Assembly: GCF_900129425.1 (NCBI RefSeq)
Contig: NZ_LT670817.1
Coordinates: forward strand, 434,001 to 498,000
Length of the DNA stretch: 64,000 bases
Direction of reading: 5' to 3'
Source: Bradyrhizobium erythrophlei
Lineage (GTDB): Bacteria > Pseudomonadota > Alphaproteobacteria > Rhizobiales > Xanthobacteraceae
Shown: piece after piece, positions 17,590 through 26,862 of the stretch
Layout: the number at the start of each line of letters is the position of its first letter
Position numbering within the stretch: the stretch's first letter is position 1
Program-made: the position numbers and the translations under genes
Notes under the pieces: model-generated
What the model was told of the DNA's origin: nothing
Database searches by the model: none
Seen by the model: only the letters and a program-made list of their open reading frames with translations

Positions 17590-18130
17590 CGATTTTTTGG
17601 TCCGGACAGGTCAGCTGGTGCTCAACTGATTTGCCCGTCAGGCGGTTTGCGGAAGCGGCTGTCCAGCCCCTTTTGAAAAAATATTCTGATTTTCAGAAGA
17701 CCCAAATCAGTTGTATGTCTCTTGCCGTCCCGTCCCACTCAGAGGGGCGGCTCGCGACGTCACGGACGCGGGGCGGGATGCGGTGGACGCGGCGGCGCGC
17801 TTGACGGGCGTTGCTTGCAGCGGACGGCGAAGACGTGTGGTCCTGACACCCCGACGCTGGTGTCAAGTTTGCGGGTAACCGCTAACGACGGTGGCAAGAA
17901 AGCCGATCACCGGGGAGAGCACGGTATAAGCCGTAAACCATTGCGTGCGGGAATGTCGGGTGTTTTCCGGTGGCTCGCTGTGAATACTCGTGTGCATACT
18001 TGCTACCAATATGCGCACACGAGGCTGCGGGTGCATCGGGCGCCCGGCATTCCCCACGCCCTCTGTTTTCAGGGCGGAAGTTTTTGGCAAACCTCGGGCG
18101 TATCGCGCCGCGAGATCGCGAAGGTGTGTC
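17590..18130. repeat. Long interspersed repeat (non-coding)
   Basis: Word order GGTGCGATTTTTTGG, CCCCTTTTGAAAAAATATTC, CCCGTCCCACTCAGAGGGGCGGC, GCGGGATGCGGTGGACGCGG, GTGTGGTCCTGACACCCC, CACCGGGGAGAGCACGGTAT, CGAGGCTGCGGGTGCATCG, GGCATTCCCCACGCCCTC. I recognise it as a long repeat scattered through Bradyrhizobium-type genomes; open frames inside it are often annotated as hypothetical proteins but are very unlikely to be real. Part of it (CTCTGTTTTC..AAACCTCGGGCG..CGCGCCGCGAGATCGCG) recurs diverged at 18501-18575. Confidence 0.7.
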
Positions 18131-18133
18131 ATT

Positions 18134-18210
18134 CCGTCATTGCGAGCGAAGCGAAGCAATCCATGGAGCAGAAAGAAAGCTGGATTGCTTCGCTTCGCTC
18201 GCAATGACGG
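18134..18210. repeat. Perfect 30-bp inverted repeat
   Basis: CCGTCATTGCGAGCGAAGCG.. at 18134-18163 is the exact reverse complement of 18181-18210, around a 17-base loop. Such GCGAGCGAAGCGAAGCAATCC palindromes are common short interspersed repeats in these genomes. Confidence 0.85.
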
Positions 18211-18306
18211 CTAAGATATTTCGGCGTGGCTGTTTGAAAATTGAATCGGTAGTTGCACGCGGACATGATCTGCGTGGATTGAGTGCAGGTTGGTTCGGCA
18301 TCGGCG

Positions 18307-18575
18307 CTGCGCTCCCTCGCCCCGTTCTTCACGGGGTCGAGACGAGCGAAGCTCGCTCTTGGAGGGTTGGGGCTTGCCCCGGCGAAGCCACTTGGCGAAG
18401 CCGGGTGAGGGGCTCGCTCAACGAGTGCGACTCGCGGAGGGTCCCCCTCACCCGGCGCTTCGCGCCGACCTCTCCCCGCGAGCGGGGCGAGGTGGAGTGT
18501 GTCTCTGTTTTCGAGGGTGGCTATTTCCTGCAAAAGCCCGGGCGAAACCGCGCCGCGGGATCGCGGAGCCGCGCC
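18307..18575. repeat. Nested palindromic repeat block before thrC
   Basis: Contains CCCCGTTCTTCACGGGG, GAGCGAAGCTCGCTC, CACTTGGCGAAGCCGGGTGAGGGG and CCCCTCACCCGGCGCTTCGC repeats, then a diverged partial copy of the end of the long repeat at 18501-18575. 18576-18750 shows no gene and probably holds the thrC promoter. Confidence 0.6.
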
Positions 18576-18755
18576 TGAAATGGCGCATCCGGGAACGGTT
18601 GAGTCCGCGCTGGAAGCCCCGGATATCTGCGCCATTGTGGCATTTCCCATTGTCCCGAAAACGCTTTATGGTGCGGCCCGGCTTTACCACCGGCAAAGCT
18701 GGATCATCGATCAATATCAAAGGCTTGGCGGAAGCTCGCGCCTTTGGAGGGCGGT

Positions 18756-20174
18756 TTGACGCGGTATATTTCGACGCGGGGGGAGGCCCCCGCCTTAGGT
18801 TTTTGCGACGTCATGCTTGCCGGGCTTGCCCGCGACGGCGGCCTCTACGTGCCCGAGATATGGCCGCAGCTTTCGGCCGAAACCATCGCCGGGTTTTTTG
18901 GCCGGCCGTACTGGGAAGTCGCGGTCGACGTCATCCGCCCGTTCGTCGGTGGCGAAATCGCCGACGCCGATCTCGGCCGCATGGCAAATGAGGCCTATGC
19001 CACGTTCCGCCATCCCGCCGTGGTTCCGCTCGACCAGATCGGCCCCAATCAATTCCTGCTGGAGCTGTTTCACGGCCCGACGCTGGCGTTCAAGGACGTG
19101 GCGATGCAGCTGATCTCGCGGCTGATGGATCACGTGCTGGCGAAGCGCGCCCAGCGCACCACCATCGTGGTCGCGACCTCGGGCGATACCGGGGGTGCCG
19201 CGGTCGATGCGTTCGCGGGTCTCGACAATGTCGATCTGATCGTGCTGTTCCCGCACGGTCGCATCTCCGACGTGCAGCGGCGGATGATGACGACGTCGGG
19301 CGCGGCCAACGTGCACGCACTCGCCATCGAAGGCCATTTCGACGATTGCCAGGCGATCGTGAAGGGGCTGTTCAATCATCACGGCTTTCGCGATGCGGTC
19401 TCCCTGTCGGGCGTGAATTCCATCAACTGGGCGCGGATCGTGGCCCAGGTGGTTTATTATTTTACGTCGGCCGTCGCGCTCGGTGCGCCGGCACGAACCG
19501 TGGATTTCACCGTGCCGACCGGGAATTTCGGCGACATCTTCGCGGGCTACGTCGCCAAGCGGATGGGCCTGCCCGTGCGGTGGTTGCGGATTGCGGCCAA
19601 CATCAACGATATCCTGCCGCGGACACTCAAGACCGGCATCTATGAAGTGCGCGAGGTTCACGCCTCGGCCTCGCCCTCGATGGATATTCAGGTCTCCTCG
19701 AATTTCGAGCGGCTGTTGTTCGAGGCCGGTGGTCGCGATGGGGGTACCGTTCGCAGGCTGATGGCACAGCTCAAGCAGTCCGGGCGCTTCGTGCTGCCCG
19801 ACGCGACGCTGGCGGCGATCCGCGAGGAGTTCGATGCCGGGCGTGCCGACGAGACCGAGACCAGTGCCGCGATCCGCGCCGCCTGGCGCGAGGCCGGCGA
19901 TCTCGTCGATCCGCATACCGCGGTGGCGCTGGCGGTGGCCGATCGCGACACCTCGGATTCGAAAATTCCCAACATCGTGCTGTCGACCGCGCATGCCGCG
20001 AAATTTCCCGACGCGGTGGAAGCCGCCTGCGGCGTGCGGCCGGAATTGCCGGCCTGGCTCGAGGGTCTGATGACCAGGCCAGAACACATCAAGGTCATGA
20101 AGAACGACCAGGTTGAAGTCGAACGGTTCGTGCGCTCCGTCAGCCGCGCCGCGAAACAAGGAGTTGCCGGATGA
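18756..20174 (+). CDS. thrC: Threonine synthase
   Basis: PLP enzyme converting O-phospho-L-homoserine to L-threonine. 472 residues. The TTG at 18756 is preferred because GGAGG ends five bases upstream; the preceding in-frame TTG at 18744 has no ribosome site. The N-terminal TRYISTRGEAP is the usual start of the long (class II) enzyme. PLP lysine K113 lies in HGPTLAFKDVAMQ; SGDTGGAAVDAF and the phosphate-binding VPTGNFGDIFAGY are clear. Overlaps the next gene by ATGA. Confidence 0.97.
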   Translation: MTRYISTRGEAPALGFCDVMLAGLARDGGLYVPEIWPQLSAETIAGFFGRPYWEVAVDVIRPFVGGEIADADLGRMANEAYATFRHPAVVPLDQIGPNQFLLELFHGPTLAFKDVAMQLISRLMDHVLAKRAQRTTIVVATSGDTGGAAVDAFAGLDNVDLIVLFPHGRISDVQRRMMTTSGAANVHALAIEGHFDDCQAIVKGLFNHHGFRDAVSLSGVNSINWARIVAQVVYYFTSAVALGAPARTVDFTVPTGNFGDIFAGYVAKRMGLPVRWLRIAANINDILPRTLKTGIYEVREVHASASPSMDIQVSSNFERLLFEAGGRDGGTVRRLMAQLKQSGRFVLPDATLAAIREEFDAGRADETETSAAIRAAWREAGDLVDPHTAVALAVADRDTSDSKIPNIVLSTAHAAKFPDAVEAACGVRPELPAWLEGLMTRPEHIKVMKNDQVEVERFVRSVSRAAKQGVAG

Positions 20175-21460
20175 GCGTCGATGTCACCAAGCTTCCCTCC
20201 GGCCTTACCGTGATCACCGATAGCATGCCGCATCTGGAAACCGCGGCGCTCGGGGTCTGGGCCGGCGTCGGTGGCCGCGACGAAAAGCCGAACGAGCACG
20301 GCATCTCGCATCTGCTCGAGCACATGGCGTTCAAGGGCACCGCGCGGCGTTCGTCGCGCGAAATCGTCGAGGAAATCGAGGCGGTCGGCGGCGATCTCAA
20401 CGCCGGCACCTCGACCGAGACCACGGCCTATTATGCGCGGGTGCTGAAGGCCGACGTGCCGCTGGCGCTCGACGTGCTCTCCGACATTCTCGCCAATCCC
20501 ACCTTCGTGCCCGACGAACTGGAGCGCGAGAAAAGCGTGATCGTGCAGGAGATCGGCGCCGCGCAGGATACGCCCGATGACGTGGTGTTCGAGCATCTCA
20601 ACGAGCTGTGCTATCCGGATCAGCCGATGGGGCGCTCCTTGCTGGGCACGGCAAAGACCCTGAAGGGTTTTAGCCGCGATACCTTGCGCGGCTACCTGTC
20701 GACGCATTATCGCGGGCCGGACATGGTGGTGGCGGCGGCCGGCGCGGTCGATCACAAGCGGGTGGTCGAGGACGTGACGCAGCGCTTTGCAAGCTTCGAC
20801 GGCGCGCCCGCGCCAAAGCCGCAAGCTGCTGTCTTCGGCAAGGGCGGCTCCCGCGTGGTGCACCGCGAGCTCGAGCAGGCGCATCTGACGCTGGCGCTGG
20901 AGGGCGTGCCGCAAACCGACCCGTCGCTGTTCTCCCTGCAGGTCTTCACCAATACGCTGGGCGGCGGAATGTCGTCGCGGCTGTTCCAGGAAGTGCGCGA
21001 AAAGCGCGGGCTGTGCTATTCGATCTACACCTTCCATGCGCCCTATACCGACACCGGCTTTTTCGGCCTCTATACCGGTACCGACCCCGGCGATGCGCCC
21101 GAAATGATGGAGGTGATCGTCGACGTCATCAATGATGCCGTGGAGACCCTGACCGAAGCCGAGGTCGCGCGCGCCAAGGCCCAGATGAAGGCGGGGCTGC
21201 TGATGGCGCTGGAAAGCTGCAGTTCGCGCGCCGAACAGCTGGCGCGCCACATGCTCGCCTATGGGCGTCCTTTGACGGTCGAAGAGCTGATCGCGCGGAT
21301 CGATGCCGTCAGCGTGGAATCGACGCGGGACGCCGCGCGGGGGCTATTGTCGCGCAGCCGGCCCGCGGTGGTCGCCCTTGGCAGCGGAAGGGGTCTGGAC
21401 ACGGCGGTGGCTTTTGCGGAAGGATTGACCCAATCGAAGGCCAAGGCTCGTTTACATTAA
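20171..21460 (+). CDS. M16-family zinc peptidase (MPP-like)
   Basis: 429 residues, homologous in organisation to the beta subunit of the mitochondrial processing peptidase. The inverted zinc motif HxxEH is H47-LL-E50-H51 and the third ligand is E127 in VIVQEIGAAQD. The GGGMSSRLFQEVREKRGLCYSI segment of the C-terminal half is characteristic. No signal peptide, so cytoplasmic. Coupled to thrC by a 4-base overlap, an order common in this family of bacteria; the natural substrate is unknown. Confidence 0.95.
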   Translation: MSVDVTKLPSGLTVITDSMPHLETAALGVWAGVGGRDEKPNEHGISHLLEHMAFKGTARRSSREIVEEIEAVGGDLNAGTSTETTAYYARVLKADVPLALDVLSDILANPTFVPDELEREKSVIVQEIGAAQDTPDDVVFEHLNELCYPDQPMGRSLLGTAKTLKGFSRDTLRGYLSTHYRGPDMVVAAAGAVDHKRVVEDVTQRFASFDGAPAPKPQAAVFGKGGSRVVHRELEQAHLTLALEGVPQTDPSLFSLQVFTNTLGGGMSSRLFQEVREKRGLCYSIYTFHAPYTDTGFFGLYTGTDPGDAPEMMEVIVDVINDAVETLTEAEVARAKAQMKAGLLMALESCSSRAEQLARHMLAYGRPLTVEELIARIDAVSVESTRDAARGLLSRSRPAVVALGSGRGLDTAVAFAEGLTQSKAKARLH

Positions 21461-21543
21461 GGGGCTCGTTTACACTCAAAGGCGCGCCTACATTGAAGGG
21501 TCGCGGCGCACTGAGTAGGATTCGGGCACGGAGAGTATCAGAC

Positions 21544-22131
21544 ATGGCGCTGTTTCGCCTTCCATCCAGCGGACCGGCCGCGCTCGCCCCGCGCGGTCAC
21601 GGCCTGCTGCTGCGCGCGCCGCAAATGTCCGATTTTCTGCAATGGGCGCATTTGCGCGAGTACAGCCGGGAATACCTGACGCCGTGGGAGCCGATCTGGC
21701 CATCGGACGATCTGACCCGCTCCGGTTTCCGGCGGCGTCTGCGCCGCTATGCCGAGGATATCGCCGCCGACAGATCCTATCCCTTCGTCGTATTTCGCGA
21801 ATCGGATGGCGCCATGATCGGCGGCGTTACGCTGGCGAATGTGCGCCGCGGCATCGTGCAGGCCGGCACCATCGGGTACTGGGTCGGGCAACCCCACGCC
21901 CACCGCGGCTACATGACGGCGGCGTTGCGCGTGCTGCTGCCGTCGCTGTTCGGCGAACTCAATCTGCATCGCGTCGAGGCCGCCTGCATTCCCTCCAACA
22001 CGCCGTCGATCCGGGTGCTGGAGAAATGCGGCTTCAGCCGCGAGGGCCTGGCGCGGCGCTATCTCTGCATCAATGGGGTTTGGCAGGACCACCTGTTGTT
22101 CGGCCTGCTGCATGAGGATTTTCGCGGCTAA
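21544..22131 (+). CDS. GNAT N-acetyltransferase (RimJ/RimL type)
   Basis: 195 residues from the ATG at 21544. Acetyl-CoA-binding pattern YWVGQPHAHRGYMTAALRVLL (the Q/RxxGxG/A region with HRGYMT) and NTPSIRVLEKCGFSREGLARRYLCINGVWQDH are typical of RimJ-like ribosomal-protein N-terminal acetyltransferases. Some annotators label this position rimJ; the substrate cannot be read from sequence. Follows the M16 gene by 84 bases. Confidence 0.9.
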   Translation: MALFRLPSSGPAALAPRGHGLLLRAPQMSDFLQWAHLREYSREYLTPWEPIWPSDDLTRSGFRRRLRRYAEDIAADRSYPFVVFRESDGAMIGGVTLANVRRGIVQAGTIGYWVGQPHAHRGYMTAALRVLLPSLFGELNLHRVEAACIPSNTPSIRVLEKCGFSREGLARRYLCINGVWQDHLLFGLLHEDFRG

Positions 22132-22253
22132 CCTTGGTTTCGAATGATGACACCCGCCTTGGGTTCGCCGCCATTACGCTGTTATAACGCGCGGGGCTCG
22201 CGGGCTTGCCTTCGGGAACGCGGCAGATCCGTGAGATTTTTGGGGACATCTCG

Positions 22254-22937
22254 ATGACATGTAACAGGCTGATGCCGGCGATGGGCGTCCCCTTCGCGCG
22301 CCATCTGCGCGTCGCGCTTGCGCTTGGAGTGGCCGGCGCTGTGCTGTCGGGGTGCGGCGGCGGCAGCATGTTCGGCAGCTCGTCCGATTCCAGTCCGTCG
22401 ATCGGCAGCCGGTTCAGCCAGATATTCGGCTCCAAATCGCAGGCCGTGGGCGAGGCGGCGCCGCCGCCGGTCGACAACGAATTGAGCTGCCCGCCCGTGA
22501 GTATCCGCGCCGGCGCAGCTACCTATGCGGTGGCGGCGGCCGGCAAGCAGCCGATCGGCAACGATCTGCGCTTTCAGGCGACGATCACGCGCACCGCGCG
22601 CGACTGCACGAAAACCGGCGACCAGATCACGGCGCGGATCGGCATTCAGGGCCGCGTCATTGCGGGGCCGGCCGGAAATCCGCCGACGGTCGAGATCCCG
22701 CTTCGTGTCGCCGTGGTGCAGGGCGGCGTGCAGGAGAAGACCATCGCGACCAAGGTCTACCGGACCACGGTGTCGATGGCCGATGGCGACAGCGTGCCGT
22801 TCAGCCTGGTGGCGGAAGACATGGTGTATCCGGTTCCGCAAGGGGCCGATGGCGATTCCTACATCTTCTATATCGGCTTCGATCCGCAGGCGCTGACGCC
22901 GGAGCCGAAACCGAAAGCGGCGAGGAAGAAGAAATAG
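22254..22937 (+). CDS. Conserved lipoprotein of unknown function
   Basis: 227 residues. After a basic N-terminus, the hydrophobic stretch VALALGVAGAVLSGCGGG ends in the lipobox LSGC, so it is predicted to be lipidated on that cysteine and held in the envelope. The mature part has a Cys-containing LSCPPVSIRAGAATYAV segment and a beta-rich domain, and ends in a basic tail (PEPKPKAARKKK). No enzyme motif is recognised. A second in-frame ATG at 22272 is an alternative start. Confidence 0.8.
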   Translation: MTCNRLMPAMGVPFARHLRVALALGVAGAVLSGCGGGSMFGSSSDSSPSIGSRFSQIFGSKSQAVGEAAPPPVDNELSCPPVSIRAGAATYAVAAAGKQPIGNDLRFQATITRTARDCTKTGDQITARIGIQGRVIAGPAGNPPTVEIPLRVAVVQGGVQEKTIATKVYRTTVSMADGDSVPFSLVAEDMVYPVPQGADGDSYIFYIGFDPQALTPEPKPKAARKKK

Positions 22938-22960
22938 TTGCGGCGCGCGTTTCGTCCAGG

Positions 22961-23072
22961 CGCGGCTGTCATCATCCGCGAAAGCGGATGATCCAGTAAT
23001 CACAGGCGTCAGTGATTGATTCGGGAGGCCGCGGCGTACTGGATGCCCCGCTTTCGCGGGGCATGACGGCGG
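22961..23072. repeat. Interspersed palindromic repeat
   Basis: ATCATCCGC-GAAA-GCGGATGAT, TCACAGGCGTCAGTGA, GGAGGCCGCGGCGTACTGGA and GCCCCGC-TTTC-GCGGGGC hairpins, ending in ATGACGGCGGG. It separates the convergent lipoprotein and atpF genes and resembles the repeat at 27404-27533 in layout. Confidence 0.7.
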
Positions 23073-23075
23073 GTT

Positions 23076-23561
23076 TCAGTTCAGCTTTTGGCGAACTTCC
23101 GCAATGCCCTTGGCCAGCAGATCGTCGGCGATCGGACCCTTGACGGATTGCGACAGGATGGTCGACGCCGCCGTTACCGCGGCGTTGGCCGCAGCGGCGC
23201 GGACATCGGCCACCGCCTGGGCTTCGGCCAGTGCGATCTTGTCCCCGGCGGTCTTGGTCCGCCGGGCCACGAAGTCTTCGATCTTGGTCTTGGCTTCAGC
23301 GGCAATACGTTCGGCTTCGGCCTTGGCGGAGGCAATGATGTCCTGCGCTTCGGCTTCCGCGCTGGCGTGGCGCGCCTTGTATTCGGCGAGCAATTTGGTC
23401 GCCTCGTCCTTGAGGCGGCGCGCATCGTCGAGTTCGGCCTTGATGCGGGCGCTGCGATGATCGAGCGCCGTGAGCACGGTGCGGTGGAGGCCGACATAGG
23501 CGAAAACGCCCAGCAAAATCACGAAGGCGACGGCGACCCAGAATTCCGGTTCGGCGAACAT
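23076..23561 (-). CDS. atpF: ATP synthase Fo subunit b
   Basis: 161 residues. One N-terminal membrane helix (PEFWVAVAFVILLGVFAYVG) and a long Ala/Glu/Lys-rich coiled coil that forms the peripheral stalk holding F1 against rotation. Last gene of the Fo operon, five bases after b'. The F1 genes are elsewhere, as usual in Rhizobiales. Confidence 0.96.
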   Translation of the reverse strand: MFAEPEFWVAVAFVILLGVFAYVGLHRTVLTALDHRSARIKAELDDARRLKDEATKLLAEYKARHASAEAEAQDIIASAKAEAERIAAEAKTKIEDFVARRTKTAGDKIALAEAQAVADVRAAAANAAVTAASTILSQSVKGPIADDLLAKGIAEVRQKLN

Positions 23562-23566
23562 CGAGA

Positions 23567-24124
23567 TTATCCCTTCAAGGACGCGTCAACCGCGCTTTCG
23601 ACGGACTTGCCGTCGGGCAGCATGCCGGTGAGCTGCTGTACGATCGCGGCGGCCGCATCGGCGGCAATGCCGCGGACATTGCTCATCGCCGCCTCGCGGG
23701 TCGATGCGATGGTTTTTTCAGCTTCGGCGAGCTTGTGCGACAGCCGTTCTTCCAGCGTCTTGCGTTCGGCCTCGGACGCCGCGTTGAGCTTTTCGCGGGT
23801 CTCGGCGCCGATCGCCTGGGCGCGGGAACGTGCGGCGGCGAGTTCGCTTTCATAGGCTTTCAGCGCCGCATCGGAGGCGTCCTTCAGCTTCTGGGCCTCG
23901 GCCAGGTCGCCCTCGATCACGTTCTGACGCTCGTCGAGCAGGCCGCCGACGCGCGGCAGCGCAATTCGCGAGACGATCAGATAAAGCGCGGCGAACGCAA
24001 TCGCCAGCGACACGAATTGCGAAGCAAAAGTGTCCTTCTCGAATGGCGGGAAGGGGGCCTTGTGGCCGCCTTCTGCGCCGGTGTGGGCTGTCGCGCCCTT
24101 GGCGTCGCCATGACTTTCAGCCAC
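23567..24124 (-). CDS. atpG: ATP synthase Fo subunit b'
   Basis: 185 residues from a GTG at 24124 with AGGAG six bases upstream; an upstream in-frame TTG (24157) lacks such a site. Residues to about 30 are soluble, then a membrane helix (FVSLAIAFAALYLIVSRIALP) and a coiled coil similar to b (GGLLDERQNVIEGDLAEAQ). Heterodimeric b/b' stalks are typical of phototrophic and rhizobial lineages. The symbol follows rhizobial usage, where b' is atpG or atpF2; it is not the gamma subunit. Confidence 0.93.
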   Translation of the reverse strand: MAESHGDAKGATAHTGAEGGHKAPFPPFEKDTFASQFVSLAIAFAALYLIVSRIALPRVGGLLDERQNVIEGDLAEAQKLKDASDAALKAYESELAAARSRAQAIGAETREKLNAASEAERKTLEERLSHKLAEAEKTIASTREAAMSNVRGIAADAAAAIVQQLTGMLPDGKSVESAVDASLKG

Positions 24125-24189
24125 GGGCTTCTCCTGTTCGGCTATTTGAGATTCCAATCGGGAATCTCATTGGCCAGATCGGTAAGGGA

Positions 24190-24417
24190 TCAGAGCGCGA
24201 ACAACAGCAGCAGCGCGATCAGCAGCGAGAAGATGCCGAGCGCTTCGGTCACGGCGAAGCCGAAGATCAGGTTGCCGAACTGGCCCTGGGCTGCCGAAGG
24301 ATTGCGCACCGCGGCGGCGAGATAGTTGCCGAAGATGATGCCCACGCCCGCGCCGGCGCCACCCATGCCAATGCAGGCAATACCAGCGCCAATGTACTTC
24401 GCGGCAATCGGATCCAT
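24190..24417 (-). CDS. atpE: ATP synthase Fo subunit c
   Basis: 75 residues forming a two-helix hairpin. The proton-carrying carboxylate is E58 in FAVTEALGIF, and the polar loop is RNPSAAQGQ (R38). The first helix has the GxGxGxG-type packing pattern (GAGIACIGMGGAGAGVG). Builds the rotating ring of Fo in the cytoplasmic membrane. Confidence 0.98.
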   Translation of the reverse strand: MDPIAAKYIGAGIACIGMGGAGAGVGIIFGNYLAAAVRNPSAAQGQFGNLIFGFAVTEALGIFSLLIALLLLFAL

Positions 24418-24458
24418 GAAACAAACTCCTTCTTGAGGTTGGCTAGAGAGGCCCTGGA

Positions 24459-25208
24459 TTAGTGGCCCGGATGGATGGCATCGTTGAGATAGATGCAGGT
24501 GAGGATGGTAAAGACGTAGGCTTGGAGGAACGCGACCAGAAGCTCCAACGCGGTCAGCGCGATCACCATGCCGAGCGGCAACACGGCGCCGAAGTAACCG
24601 GCAATGCCAAGGCCTGCCAGCAACGGAATGAAGCTTGCGAACACCGCCAGCGCGATATGACCCGCGAGCATGTTCGCGAACAGGCGCACGGAATGCGAGA
24701 TCGGCCGCAGGAAGAACGAGAACACCTCGATGAACACGACCAGCGGCAAGATGAAGATCGGGATGCCCGACGGAACGAACAATTTGAAGAACTTCAGGCC
24801 ATTCTTGTAGAAACCGTAGATCAGCACCGTCAGAAACACGAGCATGGCAAGCATCACCGTGACGATGAGGTGGCTGGCGATCGTGAAGTTATAGGGAATG
24901 ACCCCGATGATGTTCGATACGGCGATGAACATGAACAACGAGAACACCAGCGGAAAGAACTTCATTCCTTCCTTGCCGGCGGTCGAGCGGATGGTATTGG
25001 CGACGAATTCGTAGCAGATTTCCGCGACCGACTGGAAGCGGCCGGGGACCAGCTGGCGTCCCGCGACACCGCCGATCATCAGCAGCGAAATCAGCGCCAC
25101 CGAGCCGAACATGTAGGCCGACGAGTTGGTGAAGGCGATCTCCTGATGGCCGATGTGGCCGATCGTGAAGAGCTTGTCGATAGTGAACTGTTCGATCGGA
25201 TCGATCAT
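24459..25208 (-). CDS. atpB: ATP synthase Fo subunit a
   Basis: 249 residues, five to six membrane helices. The essential arginine is in the LRPISHSVRLFANMLAGH segment, next to the ring, and the C-terminal QAYVFTILTCIYLNDAIH box is conserved. Forms the two proton half-channels against the c-ring. Confidence 0.97.
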   Translation of the reverse strand: MIDPIEQFTIDKLFTIGHIGHQEIAFTNSSAYMFGSVALISLLMIGGVAGRQLVPGRFQSVAEICYEFVANTIRSTAGKEGMKFFPLVFSLFMFIAVSNIIGVIPYNFTIASHLIVTVMLAMLVFLTVLIYGFYKNGLKFFKLFVPSGIPIFILPLVVFIEVFSFFLRPISHSVRLFANMLAGHIALAVFASFIPLLAGLGIAGYFGAVLPLGMVIALTALELLVAFLQAYVFTILTCIYLNDAIHPGH

Positions 25209-25273
25209 CCGCGCGGCATCTCATGTTCCGCCGGCCACGCCGACGCTCTGCAATCAAGTCCCAGGCTCGCTTC

Positions 25274-25651
25274 TTAGCGATCGCTTCCGTCCGGAGCAAC
25301 GCCTGCCGACCTTATCACGTTGACCACGCCGGCTACGAAGCCGACGAGAACGAACACGATAAGTCCGAAGGGCGATGTCGACAGCAACCGGTCGAAACCC
25401 CAGCCAATCAGCGCTCCGACGGCAACGCCCGCGATCAACTCGGAAGAAAGCCGGAAACCGAGCGCCATCGCCGAAGCACTGGCAGCACCGTCTCCGCCTC
25501 CAGCTCCGGGTTGGTCAGTCTCGATTTTTCGGCTGCCCCGAATATCGGACAACCGGCGATCCAGACTTCCGAGCCTTGCGGAAAGCGCGGCTTCGTCAGA
25601 GGACGACCGATCGCGACTTCCATTTCCGTCTTCGTCCGTGCCTTCAGCCAT
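25274..25651 (-). CDS. atpI: ATP synthase assembly protein AtpI
   Basis: 125 residues. The N-terminal half is polar and probably disordered (MAEGTDEDGNGSRDRSSSDE) and is followed by the AtpI/Mg-transport-like domain with two membrane helices (LIAGVAVGALIGWGFDRLL and FGLIVFVLVGFVAGVVNV). AtpI assists c-ring assembly and is not needed for catalysis. First gene of the Fo operon, 65 bases before atpB. Confidence 0.9.
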   Translation of the reverse strand: MAEGTDEDGNGSRDRSSSDEAALSARLGSLDRRLSDIRGSRKIETDQPGAGGGDGAASASAMALGFRLSSELIAGVAVGALIGWGFDRLLSTSPFGLIVFVLVGFVAGVVNVIRSAGVAPDGSDR

Positions 25652-26176
25652 GCTGTGGGGACCCGAAACGATGCTGCGGTTGATGGAAATGACGCCCCGT
25701 CACCCTCAAAAGCCGCGCGGACCATACTGACCGCACCTAACCAAGTCAAGATTGCGTCGTAACCAGTTAGCATGTTGAATTAATTGGGATTCCGCCGGTG
25801 AAATCCAACTCCGGGGCGAGCCATCGCCGCAGTGCAATAGGCTGACGCCGTTCAATACGGCCGAATTCGCATCAACCGGACAAATGGCTCGTTCTTCCGG
25901 AGATTAAGTGACGCCATCGAGATTCACCGTCGTCCCATAGTGGCGTCAGCACCTCTCGATGGAACTGGCCGATCCGAAGGATATCTTGTGCCGTCCTGCG
26001 CGGCATTCGAAACCAGTGGTTAAATGCATTCTGAACACGTGATTATTGGGTTCTTCGGCTCGGCAGAGTGATCCGGCAAAACAGCGAAGGAAGCTTCGAT
26101 TATCGATCTTGCACGGCGACGATGGGTCTGTTGGGATGGTTGACGTTCGCCGCTTTACCGTTGCTCGGGAGCCCGC
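25652..26176. other. Intergenic region upstream of atpI
   Basis: About 520 bases between divergent atpI and the DsbA-like gene. No supportable gene or repeat seen. It should contain the promoter of the Fo operon, but I cannot point to specific -35/-10 boxes. Confidence 0.5.
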
Positions 26177-26800
26177 ATGCCACGTCAGATCGACTACTAT
26201 TTTTCGCTTCAATCCCCGTGGGCCTATATCGGGCACAAATTGTTTCGCGAAGTCGCTGATACCTACGATCTCAGGGTGAACCACAAGCCCGTTGTGCTGG
26301 TCGATCTGTTTTCCGAAACCGGCGGCCTGCCCTTGATGAAGCGCCATCCGGTGCGGCAGCGCTACCGGATGGTCGAACTGCAGCGCTGGCGCGACAAGCG
26401 TGGACTTAAGTTTCATCTTCAACCGGCGAATTGGCCGTTCAACGCGCGGCTGGCCGACGGCGTCGTGATCGCGGCGATCGAGGCCGGCCATGATCCCGAC
26501 CCATTTTTGCGCCGCGCCTATGCCGGGGTCTGGGAAGACCAACTCAATCTGACCGATCCCGCGACGCTGGCTAAACTCGCCGACGACAGCGGGCTTCCCG
26601 GCAAGCAACTGGTCGAGCGTTCGGGATCCGACGAGATCAGCGCGGCCTACGAACAAAACCGCCAGGATGCGCTGGCAGCCGACGTGTTCGGATCGCCGGT
26701 CTATGTGCTCGACGGCGAGGTATTCTGGGGACAGGACCGGATCGAATTGCTGGCCGACGCGTTGAAATCCGGCCGTGCGCCTTACCGCTCGCAAGTGTAA
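26177..26800 (+). CDS. DsbA-family 2-hydroxychromene-2-carboxylate isomerase-like protein
   Basis: 207 residues, thioredoxin-like fold with a helical insertion, related to kappa-class glutathione transferases and to NahD isomerases. The active-site region is DYYFSLQSPWAYIGH, where a serine-proline replaces the CxxC of DsbA, as usual in this subfamily. The C-terminal VFGSPVYVLDGEVFWGQDRIELL contains the cis-proline. Cytoplasmic. The true substrate is unknown outside naphthalene catabolism, and no aromatic-degradation genes are nearby. Confidence 0.9.
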   Translation: MPRQIDYYFSLQSPWAYIGHKLFREVADTYDLRVNHKPVVLVDLFSETGGLPLMKRHPVRQRYRMVELQRWRDKRGLKFHLQPANWPFNARLADGVVIAAIEAGHDPDPFLRRAYAGVWEDQLNLTDPATLAKLADDSGLPGKQLVERSGSDEISAAYEQNRQDALAADVFGSPVYVLDGEVFWGQDRIELLADALKSGRAPYRSQV

Positions 26801-26862
26801 GATCAAGGCCGGACCACGCGCAGGATAAGGATACTTCATCGGTTTTGAGGCGGAGCCACTCC

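Noticed and set aside
17722..18207. 161-codon frame in the thrC upstream region
   Set aside because: It runs through a long interspersed repeat and into a short palindromic repeat (ending ..IASLRSQ); such frames are typical false genes.
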